Source: CAVTRI01 sp963737075 (lineage in GTDB: Bacteria > Actinomycetota > Acidimicrobiia > Acidimicrobiales > Palsa-688). From it: a stretch of DNA of 64,000 nucleotides. Position numbers and translations under genes: made by a program. Numbering within the stretch: position 1 is the first letter of the stretch; every line of letters begins with the position of its first letter. The stretch is taken from positions 1,612,001-1,676,000 of the forward strand of contig CAVTRI010000001.1 of assembly GCA_963737075.1 (NCBI GenBank), written 5' to 3'. The notes under the pieces are model-generated. The model saw only the letters and a list, made by a program, of their open reading frames with translations, had not been told where the DNA came from and searched no databases. Below are positions 33,297 to 41,926 of the stretch, piece by piece.

Positions 33297-35265
33297 CAAC
33301 CACCTTGACCACGGTCCGGCAACTCCGATGACACGAAACCCGCACGCTGGAGAACCTTTCACCGACGACGACGCGGCCATTGCCGCCGCCCTCGAGGAGG
33401 CGAGCGTCCCCGCGCTCATGTGCTCGCTCGTCCACATGACCGGCGACCCGGCGTGGATCCGGGGCGACATCAAGCCTCGGGTCCCGCTGCCGATGGACGT
33501 CCAGGAGGGCATGCCCGAGGAGCAGCAGGCCGAGATCCGCCGCCGAGCCTTACCAGCCGTAGCGGCGTATCGCGACGGCGGATGCATCCCGCACGAACTA
33601 CCCCGGCCGCTGCTTCAGGAGATGATGGGATTCATCGGCTGTCGGCCGGTGGAAGGCCGACTGGCCGGGCTCTTTTTTGACGACCTCCAGTTCGAGGGGG
33701 GCGACACCGGATCCATTACTTGGGCAAACGAGATCCCTCAGGCGGTCAAGGACCACTCCCACGTGGTGGTCGTGGGTTGCGGCATGGCGGGCATCCTGGC
33801 CGGCATACGCCTTCAGCAAGCCGGGCTGCCCTTCACCATCATCGAGAAAAACGGGGGACCGGGAGGGACCTGGTGGGAAAACCGGTACCCGGGCGCGCGT
33901 GTCGATATCGGCAGCCACCAGTACTGCTACTCGTTCGAGCCCGCCGACCACTGGAGCGAGTTCTTCTGCCGCCAGCCAGAGCTGCTCGCCTACTTCACCG
34001 GCATCGTCGAAAAGTACGGCCTCCGCCCGTCCTGCCGGTTCAACACCAGCGTCACCAAGCTCGCGTGGGACGATGAGCGATCCGAGTGGAACGTCCACGT
34101 CCGCACCGAAGCCGGGGCGCGTGAGGTGGTTCCCGCCCGGTTCGTCTTTAGCGCGGTGGGCTCGCTCAACATCCCCCGACTACCGGATATCCCCGGCATG
34201 GACAGCTTCCACGGACCGTCGTTTCATTCGGCCGGGTGGCCCGAGGATTTGCCGATCGTCGGCACGCGCTTCGCGCTCATCGGGGCTGGCGCCAGCGGGT
34301 TTCAGCTCGGGCCGGCCATCGCCGGCGATGTCGAGCGACTCACCATCTTCCAGCGCACGGCGCAGTGGATCATCCCCAACGCGATCTACCACGCCGCCGT
34401 GCCGCCTGGCGACCGGTGGGCGCTCCGCCACCTCCCGTTCTACGGGCGCTGGTACCGGCTGATCATGACCGTGGCCGGCATCGCCGCCGGGGTAGACCCA
34501 TACCGGATCGACCCCGACTACCACGACCCCACCAGCCGATCGGTCAACGCCTACAACGCCAAGCGGGCCGACGCGCTGCTCGCCTGGATGAAGTCGCTGA
34601 TCGCCGACCGCCCCGATCTGGAGCCGAAGATTGTTCCTGACTATCCGGCGACGGGCAAACGCATCCTGCAAGACAACGGGACATGGCTGCGCTGCCTGCA
34701 ACGCCCGAACGTCGAGCTCGTCCGCACGGCGATCGACCGCATCGTGCCCGACGGCGTGGTCACCGCCGACGGCAACCACTATCACGCTGACATCATCTGC
34801 TACGCCACCGGCTTTCGGCACAACGATTTTCTGGCGTCGATGGACGTGGTCGGTCGCCGCGGCGTGGTGCTTCACGAGCAGTGGGGCGCGGAGCCAACAG
34901 CGTACTTGGGCATCACGATCCCACAGTTCCCCAACCTGTTCGCGTTCTACGGCCCCGGCACCAACCTGGCCGCCGGCGCCAGCCTCTTCTACCACTCCGA
35001 GTTCCAGGTGCACTACGCCATGGAGGCCATCCGCCACACGCTCTCGTCGGGTGCCCGAACATGCGAGGTGACGGCCTCCGCCCACCACGCCTACATGGAG
35101 CGCTACGAGGCCGAGATCGGCCAGTTGGTGTGGTCGCACCCGTCCATCAAACACAGCCACTACAAGAACCCGGCCGGCCGGGTGTTCACCCTGTCACCGT
35201 GGCCGCTCGACCTGTACTGGGAGTGGACCCGAGCGATCGATCCGAGCCACTACACCTTCTCGTGA
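33292..35265 (+). CDS. Baeyer-Villiger flavin monooxygenase, HAPMO-like
   Basis: A flavoprotein of up to 657 residues converting ketones to esters or lactones with NADPH and oxygen. Two Rossmann motifs (VVGCGMAGILAG and LIGAGASGFQLG) flank the Baeyer-Villiger fingerprint FHGPSFHSAGWP. GGTWWENRYPGARVD and CYATGFRHNDF are further hallmarks. An N-terminal extension of about 155 residues resembles that of 4-hydroxyacetophenone monooxygenase. The start may be 33292 or the ATG at 33328. It is followed by an F420 oxidoreductase and faces an esterase, which suggests a ketone-degrading module. Confidence 0.9.
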   Translation: MINHLDHGPATPMTRNPHAGEPFTDDDAAIAAALEEASVPALMCSLVHMTGDPAWIRGDIKPRVPLPMDVQEGMPEEQQAEIRRRALPAVAAYRDGGCIPHELPRPLLQEMMGFIGCRPVEGRLAGLFFDDLQFEGGDTGSITWANEIPQAVKDHSHVVVVGCGMAGILAGIRLQQAGLPFTIIEKNGGPGGTWWENRYPGARVDIGSHQYCYSFEPADHWSEFFCRQPELLAYFTGIVEKYGLRPSCRFNTSVTKLAWDDERSEWNVHVRTEAGAREVVPARFVFSAVGSLNIPRLPDIPGMDSFHGPSFHSAGWPEDLPIVGTRFALIGAGASGFQLGPAIAGDVERLTIFQRTAQWIIPNAIYHAAVPPGDRWALRHLPFYGRWYRLIMTVAGIAAGVDPYRIDPDYHDPTSRSVNAYNAKRADALLAWMKSLIADRPDLEPKIVPDYPATGKRILQDNGTWLRCLQRPNVELVRTAIDRIVPDGVVTADGNHYHADIICYATGFRHNDFLASMDVVGRRGVVLHEQWGAEPTAYLGITIPQFPNLFAFYGPGTNLAAGASLFYHSEFQVHYAMEAIRHTLSSGARTCEVTASAHHAYMERYEAEIGQLVWSHPSIKHSHYKNPAGRVFTLSPWPLDLYWEWTRAIDPSHYTFS

Positions 35266-35316
35266 TCGAAGCAACGAGCTTTAAACGCCACCCCCGGTCC
35301 ACTCACACGGGTGATC

Positions 35317-35322
35317 TAGGGT
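35317..35322 (+). promoter_or_regulatory. Candidate -10 box of the LLM oxidoreductase (leaderless)
   Basis: TAGGGT is followed by six bases and the GTG start. It overlaps a weak AGGGTGA ribosome-binding site, so both leaderless and led initiation are possible. Confidence 0.35.
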
Positions 35323-35328
35323 GACCAC

Positions 35329-36216
35329 GTGACAATCGACATCGGCCGGATCGGTATCTGGACGGCGGCGCTGGAAGGCCAGCCAGCGGCTCGAGCCAAG
35401 GAAGCGGCCCAGGAACTCGAGGCGATGGGCTATCCCGTCCTGTGGATCAACGAAACGACCGGGCGCGACCCGTTTGTCTTGGCGACCATGCTGTTGTCGG
35501 CCACCTCGAAGCTGCGGCTGGCGATCGGCATCGCCAACGTGTATGCGCGCGACGCCGTCACGATGGCTGCCTGCCAGAAGACCATCGCCGAGGCGTTTCC
35601 CGGTCGGTTCCTCTTGGGACTCGGGGTCAGTAGCCCGGTCCTGGTCGAGAGGGTTCGCAAGCATTCGTACGACAAGCCGCTCTCCTATCTGAAGACCTAT
35701 CTGGACGACATGGACGCAGCCCCGTTCACCTCCGTGGCACCTGCGGAAGACCCGGGCCGCGTCCTCGCCGCGCTCGGACCGGGCATGCTCGAGCTCTCAG
35801 CGACTCGGGCCGCCGGCGCCCACCCCTACCTCACGACGCCGGACCACACTCGCCGGGCGCGGGAAGCGATCGGCCCCGACGCGGTGCTCGCACCCGAACA
35901 GATGGTGGTCTTGGAGACCGATCCCGCGGCAGCCAGGGCGATCGGTCGCGGAGCGCTGAGTTTCTATCTTCGAGCTCCGGGCTATCAGGCGAGCCTCCGT
36001 CGTCTGGGATTCACCGACCAGGACTGGGAGGACCCCAAGGCGGCGTCCGACCGTCTCGTCGACAGCGTCGTCGCGTGGGGGGATACCGACACAGTCGTCC
36101 GGCGCGTCGGTGAACACCACGCTGCCGGCGCCAACCATGTCTGCCTGCAGGTCCTCCGGTCTGATCGCGAGCTCCCCATGGATCAGTGGCGAGAACTCGC
36201 GAAAGCGCTTCTCTAG
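35329..36216 (+). CDS. LLM-class F420-dependent oxidoreductase (TIGR03620-like)
   Basis: A 295-residue luciferase-like TIM barrel. The IGIWTAALEGQPAARAKEAA start and the LRLAIGIANVYARDAVTMAA and FPGRFLLGLGVSSP segments are typical of the F420-dependent subfamily TIGR03620. F420 use is supported by npdG elsewhere in the window. The substrate is unknown; position after the monooxygenase suggests a step in the same pathway. Its TAG stop overlaps the TAG stop of the SDR gene on the other strand in the sequence CTAG. Confidence 0.85.
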   Translation: MTIDIGRIGIWTAALEGQPAARAKEAAQELEAMGYPVLWINETTGRDPFVLATMLLSATSKLRLAIGIANVYARDAVTMAACQKTIAEAFPGRFLLGLGVSSPVLVERVRKHSYDKPLSYLKTYLDDMDAAPFTSVAPAEDPGRVLAALGPGMLELSATRAAGAHPYLTTPDHTRRAREAIGPDAVLAPEQMVVLETDPAAARAIGRGALSFYLRAPGYQASLRRLGFTDQDWEDPKAASDRLVDSVVAWGDTDTVVRRVGEHHAAGANHVCLQVLRSDRELPMDQWRELAKALL

Positions 36217-37019
36217 TCCCTGCCGCCCGGCTGCGGCCCTTGCGAGGACATCCCGGCCACCGTCGCCGCACCCAGAGCCCCGTCGACGAGGACGTCGATG
36301 CCAGACACAAACGACGCGTCGTCGGATAGCAAGAACGCAGCGACGCCCGCGATCTCCTCCGCGGTGCCGAACCGTCCGAGCGGAGTGTTTTCCAGCATCT
36401 CCTTCATGATCGGCTGATGCTCGAACTCCTGGCGACCCATCGGCGTGTCAATCAGGCCCGGCGACAACGAGGTCACGCGCCCGCCTCGCTGACCCCACGT
36501 CACCGCCGCCTTGGCCGCCTCGAGCTGCACGCCCTTCTTCGACCAGCTATAGGCGAGCCCGCTGTTGGTCAACAACGAGGCGGCCCGATCGAGGAAACCC
36601 TCGGCTCGTGGGTCCTTGATGAGCTCCGACAGCTCCGGGCCGAGTAATTCCAAGGGAAGGTAGCCAGCCGATGACGAAAAGCACACCGCCGCCGAGCCGG
36701 GAACGACGAGGGGCTCGAAGGCGTCGAGCAACCGCACGGTACCGGTCAGGTTGACCTCAACAATCCGGCGCGGGTCGGCCATCGTCGGCGACAACCCGGC
36801 CGCGTGCGCCAGCGCCCGGAACGCGCCGAGGCTCTGAACGCGCTCGGCGAGCGCGTCCACGGCCGCCGGGTCACTGATGTCGCAGGCCACCCCGATCGTC
36901 CCTTGGATGTCCGGCTCTCGCAGGTCCACAGCGACGAGGTGATCGGCCGCGTGCCTCGCGGCTTCGACGCAGGCACGTCCCATCCCGCTGGCTGCACCGG
37001 TGACAACAGCGACGGTCAT
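36213..37019 (-). CDS. Short-chain dehydrogenase/reductase (3-alpha-HSD-like)
   Basis: A 268-residue NAD(P)-dependent oxidoreductase. The cofactor loop is VTGAASGMGRA, the catalytic serine is in FSSSAGY and the Tyr/Lys pair is in AYSWSKKG. The insertion between the serine and the tyrosine, and the DLREPDI segment that suggests NAD preference, resemble 3-alpha-hydroxysteroid dehydrogenases. ATG at 37019 follows GAGGAG. It would oxidise a secondary alcohol or reduce a ketone in the cassette with the monooxygenase, hydrolase and F420 enzyme. Confidence 0.87.
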   Translation of the reverse strand: MTVAVVTGAASGMGRACVEAARHAADHLVAVDLREPDIQGTIGVACDISDPAAVDALAERVQSLGAFRALAHAAGLSPTMADPRRIVEVNLTGTVRLLDAFEPLVVPGSAAVCFSSSAGYLPLELLGPELSELIKDPRAEGFLDRAASLLTNSGLAYSWSKKGVQLEAAKAAVTWGQRGGRVTSLSPGLIDTPMGRQEFEHQPIMKEMLENTPLGRFGTAEEIAGVAAFLLSDDASFVSGIDVLVDGALGAATVAGMSSQGPQPGGRD

Positions 37020-37077
37020 GCGGCTTCTCCTCGCTCGGCGGCTGCGTTAGCGGGCCTCGACGATAGTGACACGCTTA

Positions 37078-37093
37078 CAAACGAAGCCGTTTG
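37078..37093. promoter_or_regulatory. Inverted repeat upstream of the SDR gene
   Basis: CAAACG-AAGC-CGTTTG is a perfect 6-bp inverted repeat with a four-base loop, 58 bases before the SDR ATG and downstream of the patA stop. No T-run follows on the minus strand, so an operator is as likely as a terminator. Confidence 0.35.
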
Positions 37094-37120
37094 GGTGAAT
37101 GGCAGCGCGTTGGACTCCCG

Positions 37121-38026
37121 TCACTGCCAACCAGGGTCGCTGGGCCAGTTGGGCTGCATCAGGTGCCACTGCGTCGGCGCCCGCCGAATCAGTTGCTCGA
37201 ACGCGGCCGCCAGGGCCTGCGTGCCGGCCTGGACGTCGTCGCGGAGGCGGCCGGCCCGGCTCAGCGGCAATGGCGCGCCGATGACCGCCCAGTGCTGGTC
37301 GGCACCGTCGCCGAAGTAGACGGCAGTCGGCAGAATCGGTGCACCGGTGCGCAACGCCAGGGTGACCGGCCCGGCCGGCAGTCGGGTGACCTCCCCGAAG
37401 AACTCCACATCGCAGCCGGGCGTGGAACCCACGACACGGTCGGCCAGGAGGCACAGCACCCGGTCGGCGGCCAAAGCACGCATGGACGACTGACCGGCCG
37501 ACGGCCCGACAGGGATGACCTCCATACCGGCTGCCTGCCGGAGCCCGACGAACCAATCGAACAGGTTGGCGTGCGCGAGCGACTCGACGACGACGGTCAG
37601 CTTGAACCCCCGATTGATGAGCCACACCCCGCCCCACTCCCAGCCCCCCAGGTGCGGGAGGGCAAGGATCGCGCCCCGTCCGCCGTCGATGGCGGCTGAG
37701 AGGTGCTCGAGCCCGGCGAGGGTGAAGCCCGCCTCGATATCCGCCGGGGTGCGACTCGGCAGCCGGAGATTCTCGGTCCAATAGCGGCTGTACGACACGA
37801 ACGCCTCGTCCACGAGGCGCTGCAGGCGTATACCGGACAAAGAGTGCCCGTGGATCCGTTGCAGGTGGCGGGCGACCAATGCCCGCCGCCGGCGCACCTT
37901 CGTCGTCGGCGTCCACGCCGCCACTTGCCCGGCGGCGACGGCAATGCCAAGGGTCACGCTTCCGGGCAGCCATCCGGCCACCGCGGTGCCGGCGCGCAGG
38001 ACTTCGACCCTGGGCGAGCTTCGCAA
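37121..38026 (-). CDS. patA: PatA-like phosphatidylinositol mannoside acyltransferase
   Basis: A 301-residue LpxL/HtrB-type acyltransferase that would acylate a mannose of PIM at the membrane. The catalytic H-x4-E motif is in ALPHLGGWEWGG, followed by CLLADRV and RLPAGPVTLALRTGAPILPTA. The start appears to be TTG at 38026, eleven bases after pgsA; no ribosome-binding site is evident. In mycobacteria the order is pgsA-patA-pimA; here patA and pimA are separated by four genes. Confidence 0.84.
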   Translation of the reverse strand: MRSSPRVEVLRAGTAVAGWLPGSVTLGIAVAAGQVAAWTPTTKVRRRRALVARHLQRIHGHSLSGIRLQRLVDEAFVSYSRYWTENLRLPSRTPADIEAGFTLAGLEHLSAAIDGGRGAILALPHLGGWEWGGVWLINRGFKLTVVVESLAHANLFDWFVGLRQAAGMEVIPVGPSAGQSSMRALAADRVLCLLADRVVGSTPGCDVEFFGEVTRLPAGPVTLALRTGAPILPTAVYFGDGADQHWAVIGAPLPLSRAGRLRDDVQAGTQALAAAFEQLIRRAPTQWHLMQPNWPSDPGWQ

Positions 38027-38037
38027 CGTGGAGGCGG

Positions 38038-38994
38038 TTACGGCCGGCGGGGACCCGCTCGGCGGCCGAAGATCGGCTCGCGGGCCTCATCGTCCCGCCG
38101 GGCCAGCCGCCGCTGCCGCCGCTCGTGCCAGCGGGCGGCGGCGCGGGTGCTGCCCTGGGCGTAACGCGAGGGCCGGGGCGTCCACCCGTTGGCCTCTCGC
38201 CACGCCCGCCACCTGACCGCGAGCGCCATCGGGTCGTCGCCACCGCCACTTCTTGCGGCTACCCGCTCGTCGGTCCGAGATGGCCGGCGAGGCGCCTCGC
38301 CAGCTGTGCTGGTGCGCTCCGAAGCCGCGCCGGCTGTGCTGGTGCGCTCCGAAGCCGCGCCGGCTGTGCTGGTGCGCTCCGAAGCCGCGCCGGCTCTGCT
38401 GGTGTGCTCCGAAGCCGCGCCGGCTTGCCGCCAGACCCTCACGAAACGCTGGACGGCGGTGAAGCTCGTCAGCACCAGCATCACCCACAGCAGCGGCACG
38501 AGCAGGAAGCTGAACGCCAGGCCGGCACACAGCATCACGATCCGCTCGGCGCGCTCCATCAACCCGCCCTTGGCTGACAAGCCCAGCGCCTCCGCCTTGG
38601 CGCGCTCGTACGAGATCAACAGGGAGACTCCGAGCACGGCGAGCGGCAGCATGAACGCGTGCCCCCCGTCGCGGCTCTGGAGATACCACGCGATGCCGCC
38701 GAGGATGAGCGTATCGGTGATCCGGTCGCACACCGAGTCGAAGAACGCTCCTTGGACCGTGGCTCGTCCCGCCGCCTTGGCCAGCGCCCCGTCCAGGAGG
38801 TCCGGCACCGCGGACGCGATCAACAGCACCAGGCCGAGACCGAGCCGTCCGGCGGCGATCGCCCAGGCCGCGGGCACCGCCATCGCCAGGCCCAGCAACG
38901 TCAGGTGGTGGGGGGAGAGGCCCGTCCGCTCCAGGGCTTGGCCAACCGGCTTGACGGTCCGGTCGACCCCCGAACGGAATCGTCCGTCGAACAA
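38038..38994 (-). CDS. pgsA: CDP-alcohol phosphatidyltransferase, probable phosphatidylinositol-phosphate synthase
   Basis: A 318-residue integral membrane enzyme. The active-site motif reads D-LL-D-G-AL-A-K, then G-AFF-D-SVC-D, matching D-x2-D-G-x2-A-R-x8-G-x3-D-x3-D with Lys for Arg. Its neighbours patA and pimA point to phosphatidylinositol-phosphate synthesis. The catalytic domain fills about 200 residues; the C-terminal 115 residues are extra, with four tandem AGAASERTST-like repeats and a basic tail. Start is probably TTG 38994; AGAGGAG lies eleven bases upstream. Confidence 0.82.
   Translation of the reverse strand: MFDGRFRSGVDRTVKPVGQALERTGLSPHHLTLLGLAMAVPAAWAIAAGRLGLGLVLLIASAVPDLLDGALAKAAGRATVQGAFFDSVCDRITDTLILGGIAWYLQSRDGGHAFMLPLAVLGVSLLISYERAKAEALGLSAKGGLMERAERIVMLCAGLAFSFLLVPLLWVMLVLTSFTAVQRFVRVWRQAGAASEHTSRAGAASERTSTAGAASERTSTAGAASERTSTAGEAPRRPSRTDERVAARSGGGDDPMALAVRWRAWREANGWTPRPSRYAQGSTRAAARWHERRQRRLARRDDEAREPIFGRRAGPRRP
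38304..38423. repeat. Four 30-bp tandem repeats inside pgsA
   Basis: Four adjacent 30-bp units (38304, 38334, 38364, 38394), three identical and the last with two changes. They encode ten-residue repeats (AGAASERTST type) in the cytoplasmic tail of PgsA. Near-identity means recent expansion, and copy number may vary between strains. Confidence 0.9.
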
Positions 38995-39126
38995 GTGTGT
39001 CTCAACTCCTCTGCCAGCGCGCTGGCGGCCGATCCGGCGACCACACGATTGCGAACTTCACGGTACCACCCCTGCCCGGTAGGCTGGCGGAACGCCCTCG
39101 TGGGGGGAGCGGACGAGAGGAGGAGC

Positions 39127-41202
39127 ATGCAGGCATACCCTGCGCCAAAAATCCGCAACGTGGCCCTCGTGGGGCACGGCGGTGCCGGCAAGACGACCCT
39201 GACCGAGGCGCTGCTGCACTGCACCGGGGCCATCGGCCGCCCCGGACGGGTCGAGGACGCATCGACGGTCACCGACTTCGAGGCAGAGGAGCAGAAGCGG
39301 GGGCTTTCGATCTCGGTGTCGCTGGCCCCCCTCGAGTGGCAAGGGCACAAGATCAACCTGCTCGACTGCCCCGGCTACGCCGACTTCGCTCCTGAAGCGA
39401 TCGCCGCCCTCGGCGTTGCCGACCTGGCAGTGTTTGTCGTGAGCGCTGTCGAAGGGGTCGAGGTGCAGACCGAGGTCATGTGGGCGGCGGCGGCCGAGCG
39501 CCACCTCCCCCGGATGATCTTCGTCAACAAGCTGGACCGGGAGCGGGCCAGCTTCAGCCGCACCCTCGAACAGCTGCAGGAGGCCTTCGGCGCGGGCGTC
39601 GCCCCCCTCGAGCTGCCGATCGGCGAGGAGTCGGCGTTCCGAGGCGTCGCCGACCTCCTGTCCGACACTGGTATCACCTACGAATCCGGCAAGGCGACCA
39701 GCGGCCCGATCCCCGACGAGATGGAGACCAACGAGCACGCGGTCCACGACGCGCTGGTCGAGGGCATCGTGGTGGCCGACGACGAGCTCATGGAGCGCTA
39801 CCTCGAAGGCGACGTGCCGAGCGTGGAGGAGCTGGAGAAAACGCTGGCCCACGGTGTCGCCGGCGCCCAGGTCTTCCCGGTGGTGTGCGGTTCGGCCACC
39901 AAGGAGGTGGCCCTCGACCGTCTGCTGAGCTTCGTCTGCGAGATCGGCCCCTCCCCGCTTGACCGCCCCCCGGTGGAGGTGCAGGCCGGGAGCGGAGACG
40001 GTTCGAAGACCGCCGAAGTGCCTCCCGACCCGGGCGGCCAGCCGCTCGCCTGGGTGTGGAAGACCGTCGCCGACCCCTACGTCGGCCGGATCTCGCTCTT
40101 CAAGGTGCTGTCAGGCACGATCCGACCCGATGCCGTCCTGGTCGACTCCCGCACCCACAACGACGTGCGCCTGCACGGACTGTTTGCGCTTCGGGGCAAA
40201 GAACAGGTCTCCGTCGGAGAGCTGCCCGCCGGCGATCTGGGGGCGGTGGCCAAGCTGACCGGCGTCACCACCGGCGACACGCTGGCCCCGAAGGGCACCC
40301 CGGTCAGCGTGCCCGTTCCGCCGCCGGTTGAACCGGTTCTGTCCGTGGCCATTCGTCCCAAGTCCAAAGGCGACGAAGACAAGCTGATGACGGCCCTGCA
40401 CCGGTTGCAGGAAGAGGATCCGACGCTGGCGGTGCGCCGAGACGACGAGACCCACCAGACGCTGCTGGCTGGCACCGGCGAAACCCATCTCGCGGTGGTC
40501 GCCGAGCGGCTCGCCCGCAAGCACGGCGTCGCAGTCGAGACAGAGCCAGTGATCGTCCCGTACCGGGAGACGATCACGTCCAACAGCGAGGCCGAAGGCA
40601 AGTACAAGAAGCAGACCGGAGGCCACGGCCAGTTCGGGGTGGCGATGATCCGGATGGAACCCCTCGAGCGCGGCGCCGGCTTTGAGTTCGTCGACCAGAT
40701 CGTCGGCGGCGCCATCCCCCGCCAGTTCATCCCCGCGGTCCAAAAGGGCATCGAGGAGGCCATGGCGTCGGGCGGCGTGTTCGGCTACCCGGTCGTGGAT
40801 GTGAAAGTCACCTGCTACGACGGGAAATTCCACTCCGTTGACTCATCGGAGATGAGCTTCAAGATGGCGGGGGCGCTGGCCTTTCGGGAGGCGATGGGAA
40901 AGGGCGGCCCCGTGCTGCTCGAACCCGTCTCCCGCATCGAGGTCGAGGTGCCGGACCAGTACCAAGGTGACGTGCTCGGCGACCTCAACAGCCGCCGGGG
41001 ACGTGTGCAGGGGACCGACCAGACCGGCAAGGGCGGCTCGATCATCTCCGCCCTCGTCCCGGCCTCGGAAGTCCTCCGGTACGCCATCGACCTGCGTTCG
41101 ATGACCGGCGGTCGGGGAAGCTTCAGGGTCGAGCACGACCACTACGACCTGCTTCCGCAACATCTGTGGGACAAGGCCCGCAAGGATCAAAGCACGAACT
41201 GA
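39127..41202 (+). CDS. Elongation factor G-like GTPase (EF-G2/FusA2 type)
   Basis: A 691-residue translation-type GTPase. G1 is GHGGAGKTT, G3 is DCPGYADF and G4 is NKLD, followed by EF-G domains II-V (the domain IV region KKQTGGHGQFGVAMI is conserved). The sequence departs from canonical EF-G in switch I (KRGLSISVSLAPLEW in place of RGITI) and matches the actinobacterial EF-G2 class, whose role in translation is not settled. ATG at 39127 follows AGGAGG. First gene of a plus-strand unit with lprG and an MFS gene. Confidence 0.88.
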   Translation: MQAYPAPKIRNVALVGHGGAGKTTLTEALLHCTGAIGRPGRVEDASTVTDFEAEEQKRGLSISVSLAPLEWQGHKINLLDCPGYADFAPEAIAALGVADLAVFVVSAVEGVEVQTEVMWAAAAERHLPRMIFVNKLDRERASFSRTLEQLQEAFGAGVAPLELPIGEESAFRGVADLLSDTGITYESGKATSGPIPDEMETNEHAVHDALVEGIVVADDELMERYLEGDVPSVEELEKTLAHGVAGAQVFPVVCGSATKEVALDRLLSFVCEIGPSPLDRPPVEVQAGSGDGSKTAEVPPDPGGQPLAWVWKTVADPYVGRISLFKVLSGTIRPDAVLVDSRTHNDVRLHGLFALRGKEQVSVGELPAGDLGAVAKLTGVTTGDTLAPKGTPVSVPVPPPVEPVLSVAIRPKSKGDEDKLMTALHRLQEEDPTLAVRRDDETHQTLLAGTGETHLAVVAERLARKHGVAVETEPVIVPYRETITSNSEAEGKYKKQTGGHGQFGVAMIRMEPLERGAGFEFVDQIVGGAIPRQFIPAVQKGIEEAMASGGVFGYPVVDVKVTCYDGKFHSVDSSEMSFKMAGALAFREAMGKGGPVLLEPVSRIEVEVPDQYQGDVLGDLNSRRGRVQGTDQTGKGGSIISALVPASEVLRYAIDLRSMTGGRGSFRVEHDHYDLLPQHLWDKARKDQSTN

Positions 41203-41235
41203 CCCGGCGGGCGCCACCCTGTACCGTCGGGCGTC

Positions 41236-41922
41236 GTGAAGCGACGGTTCGCGCTCTGCGCCATCACCGCGATCCTGACCGCTGGGCTGGCCGCCTGCAG
41301 CTCGGGCTCGTCGGTGAGCGCACCGACGCTGCTCACCGAGGCCCAGAAGACCCTCAACGCCGCCTCGTCCGCCCGCTTCGTCCTGACATCGCAAAACATT
41401 CCCGCGTCTGGCGAGAACGTGCGCGGCGGGACCGGCGACCTGGCCCGCCCCGATCAGCTGCGGGGCACGTTCCAGGTACAGGCCTTCGGGCTGCCGGCGA
41501 CGGTCAAGGTCATCGCCATCAGCGGGAAGTTCTGGGCGCTTTTGCCGTTCCAGACGTCCTACAAGATCGTCGACCCTACCCAGTTCGGCCTCGGCGACCC
41601 GTCCCTGCTGCTCAGCCCCGACCAGGGGGTCAGCAAGCTGCTGACCGAGCTGCAGAACCCGAAGGCGGTCGGCCAGGAGCGCGTCAACGGTGAGCTGCTC
41701 GACAAGGTCTCAGGGACGGTGACCGGCCCGCAGATCGACAGTTTCCTGCCTGACGCCAGCCCCTCGGCGCCAGTGCATCTGACCTTTGCCATCGACCCCT
41801 CGAGCCACCAGGTGCGCCAGGTGGTGGCGGTCGGGCCGTTCGTCAGCGCGTCGACCCAGTCCACCTATGTCCTGACCCTCACCAACTACAACGAGCCCGT
41901 CAGCATCACCCCGCCGGCCTAG
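41236..41922 (+). CDS. lprG: LprG-like lipoprotein (LppX_LprAFG family)
   Basis: A 228-residue secreted lipoprotein with signal peptide and lipobox TAGLAACSSG. The mature part shows the beta-rich LppX/LprG pattern (LRGTFQVQAFGLPATVKVI, SGKFWALLPF, then KVSGTVTG). In mycobacteria LprG carries triacylated lipids and works with the MFS transporter P55; the same pair is found here with a gap of four bases. GTG start at 41236, eight bases after TACCGT. Confidence 0.83.
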   Translation: MKRRFALCAITAILTAGLAACSSGSSVSAPTLLTEAQKTLNAASSARFVLTSQNIPASGENVRGGTGDLARPDQLRGTFQVQAFGLPATVKVIAISGKFWALLPFQTSYKIVDPTQFGLGDPSLLLSPDQGVSKLLTELQNPKAVGQERVNGELLDKVSGTVTGPQIDSFLPDASPSAPVHLTFAIDPSSHQVRQVVAVGPFVSASTQSTYVLTLTNYNEPVSITPPA

Positions 41923-41926
41923 CCCC

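Noticed and set aside
36213..36216. CTAG at the convergent stops as an integration or restriction scar
   Set aside because: It is explained by overlapping TAG stops on both strands.
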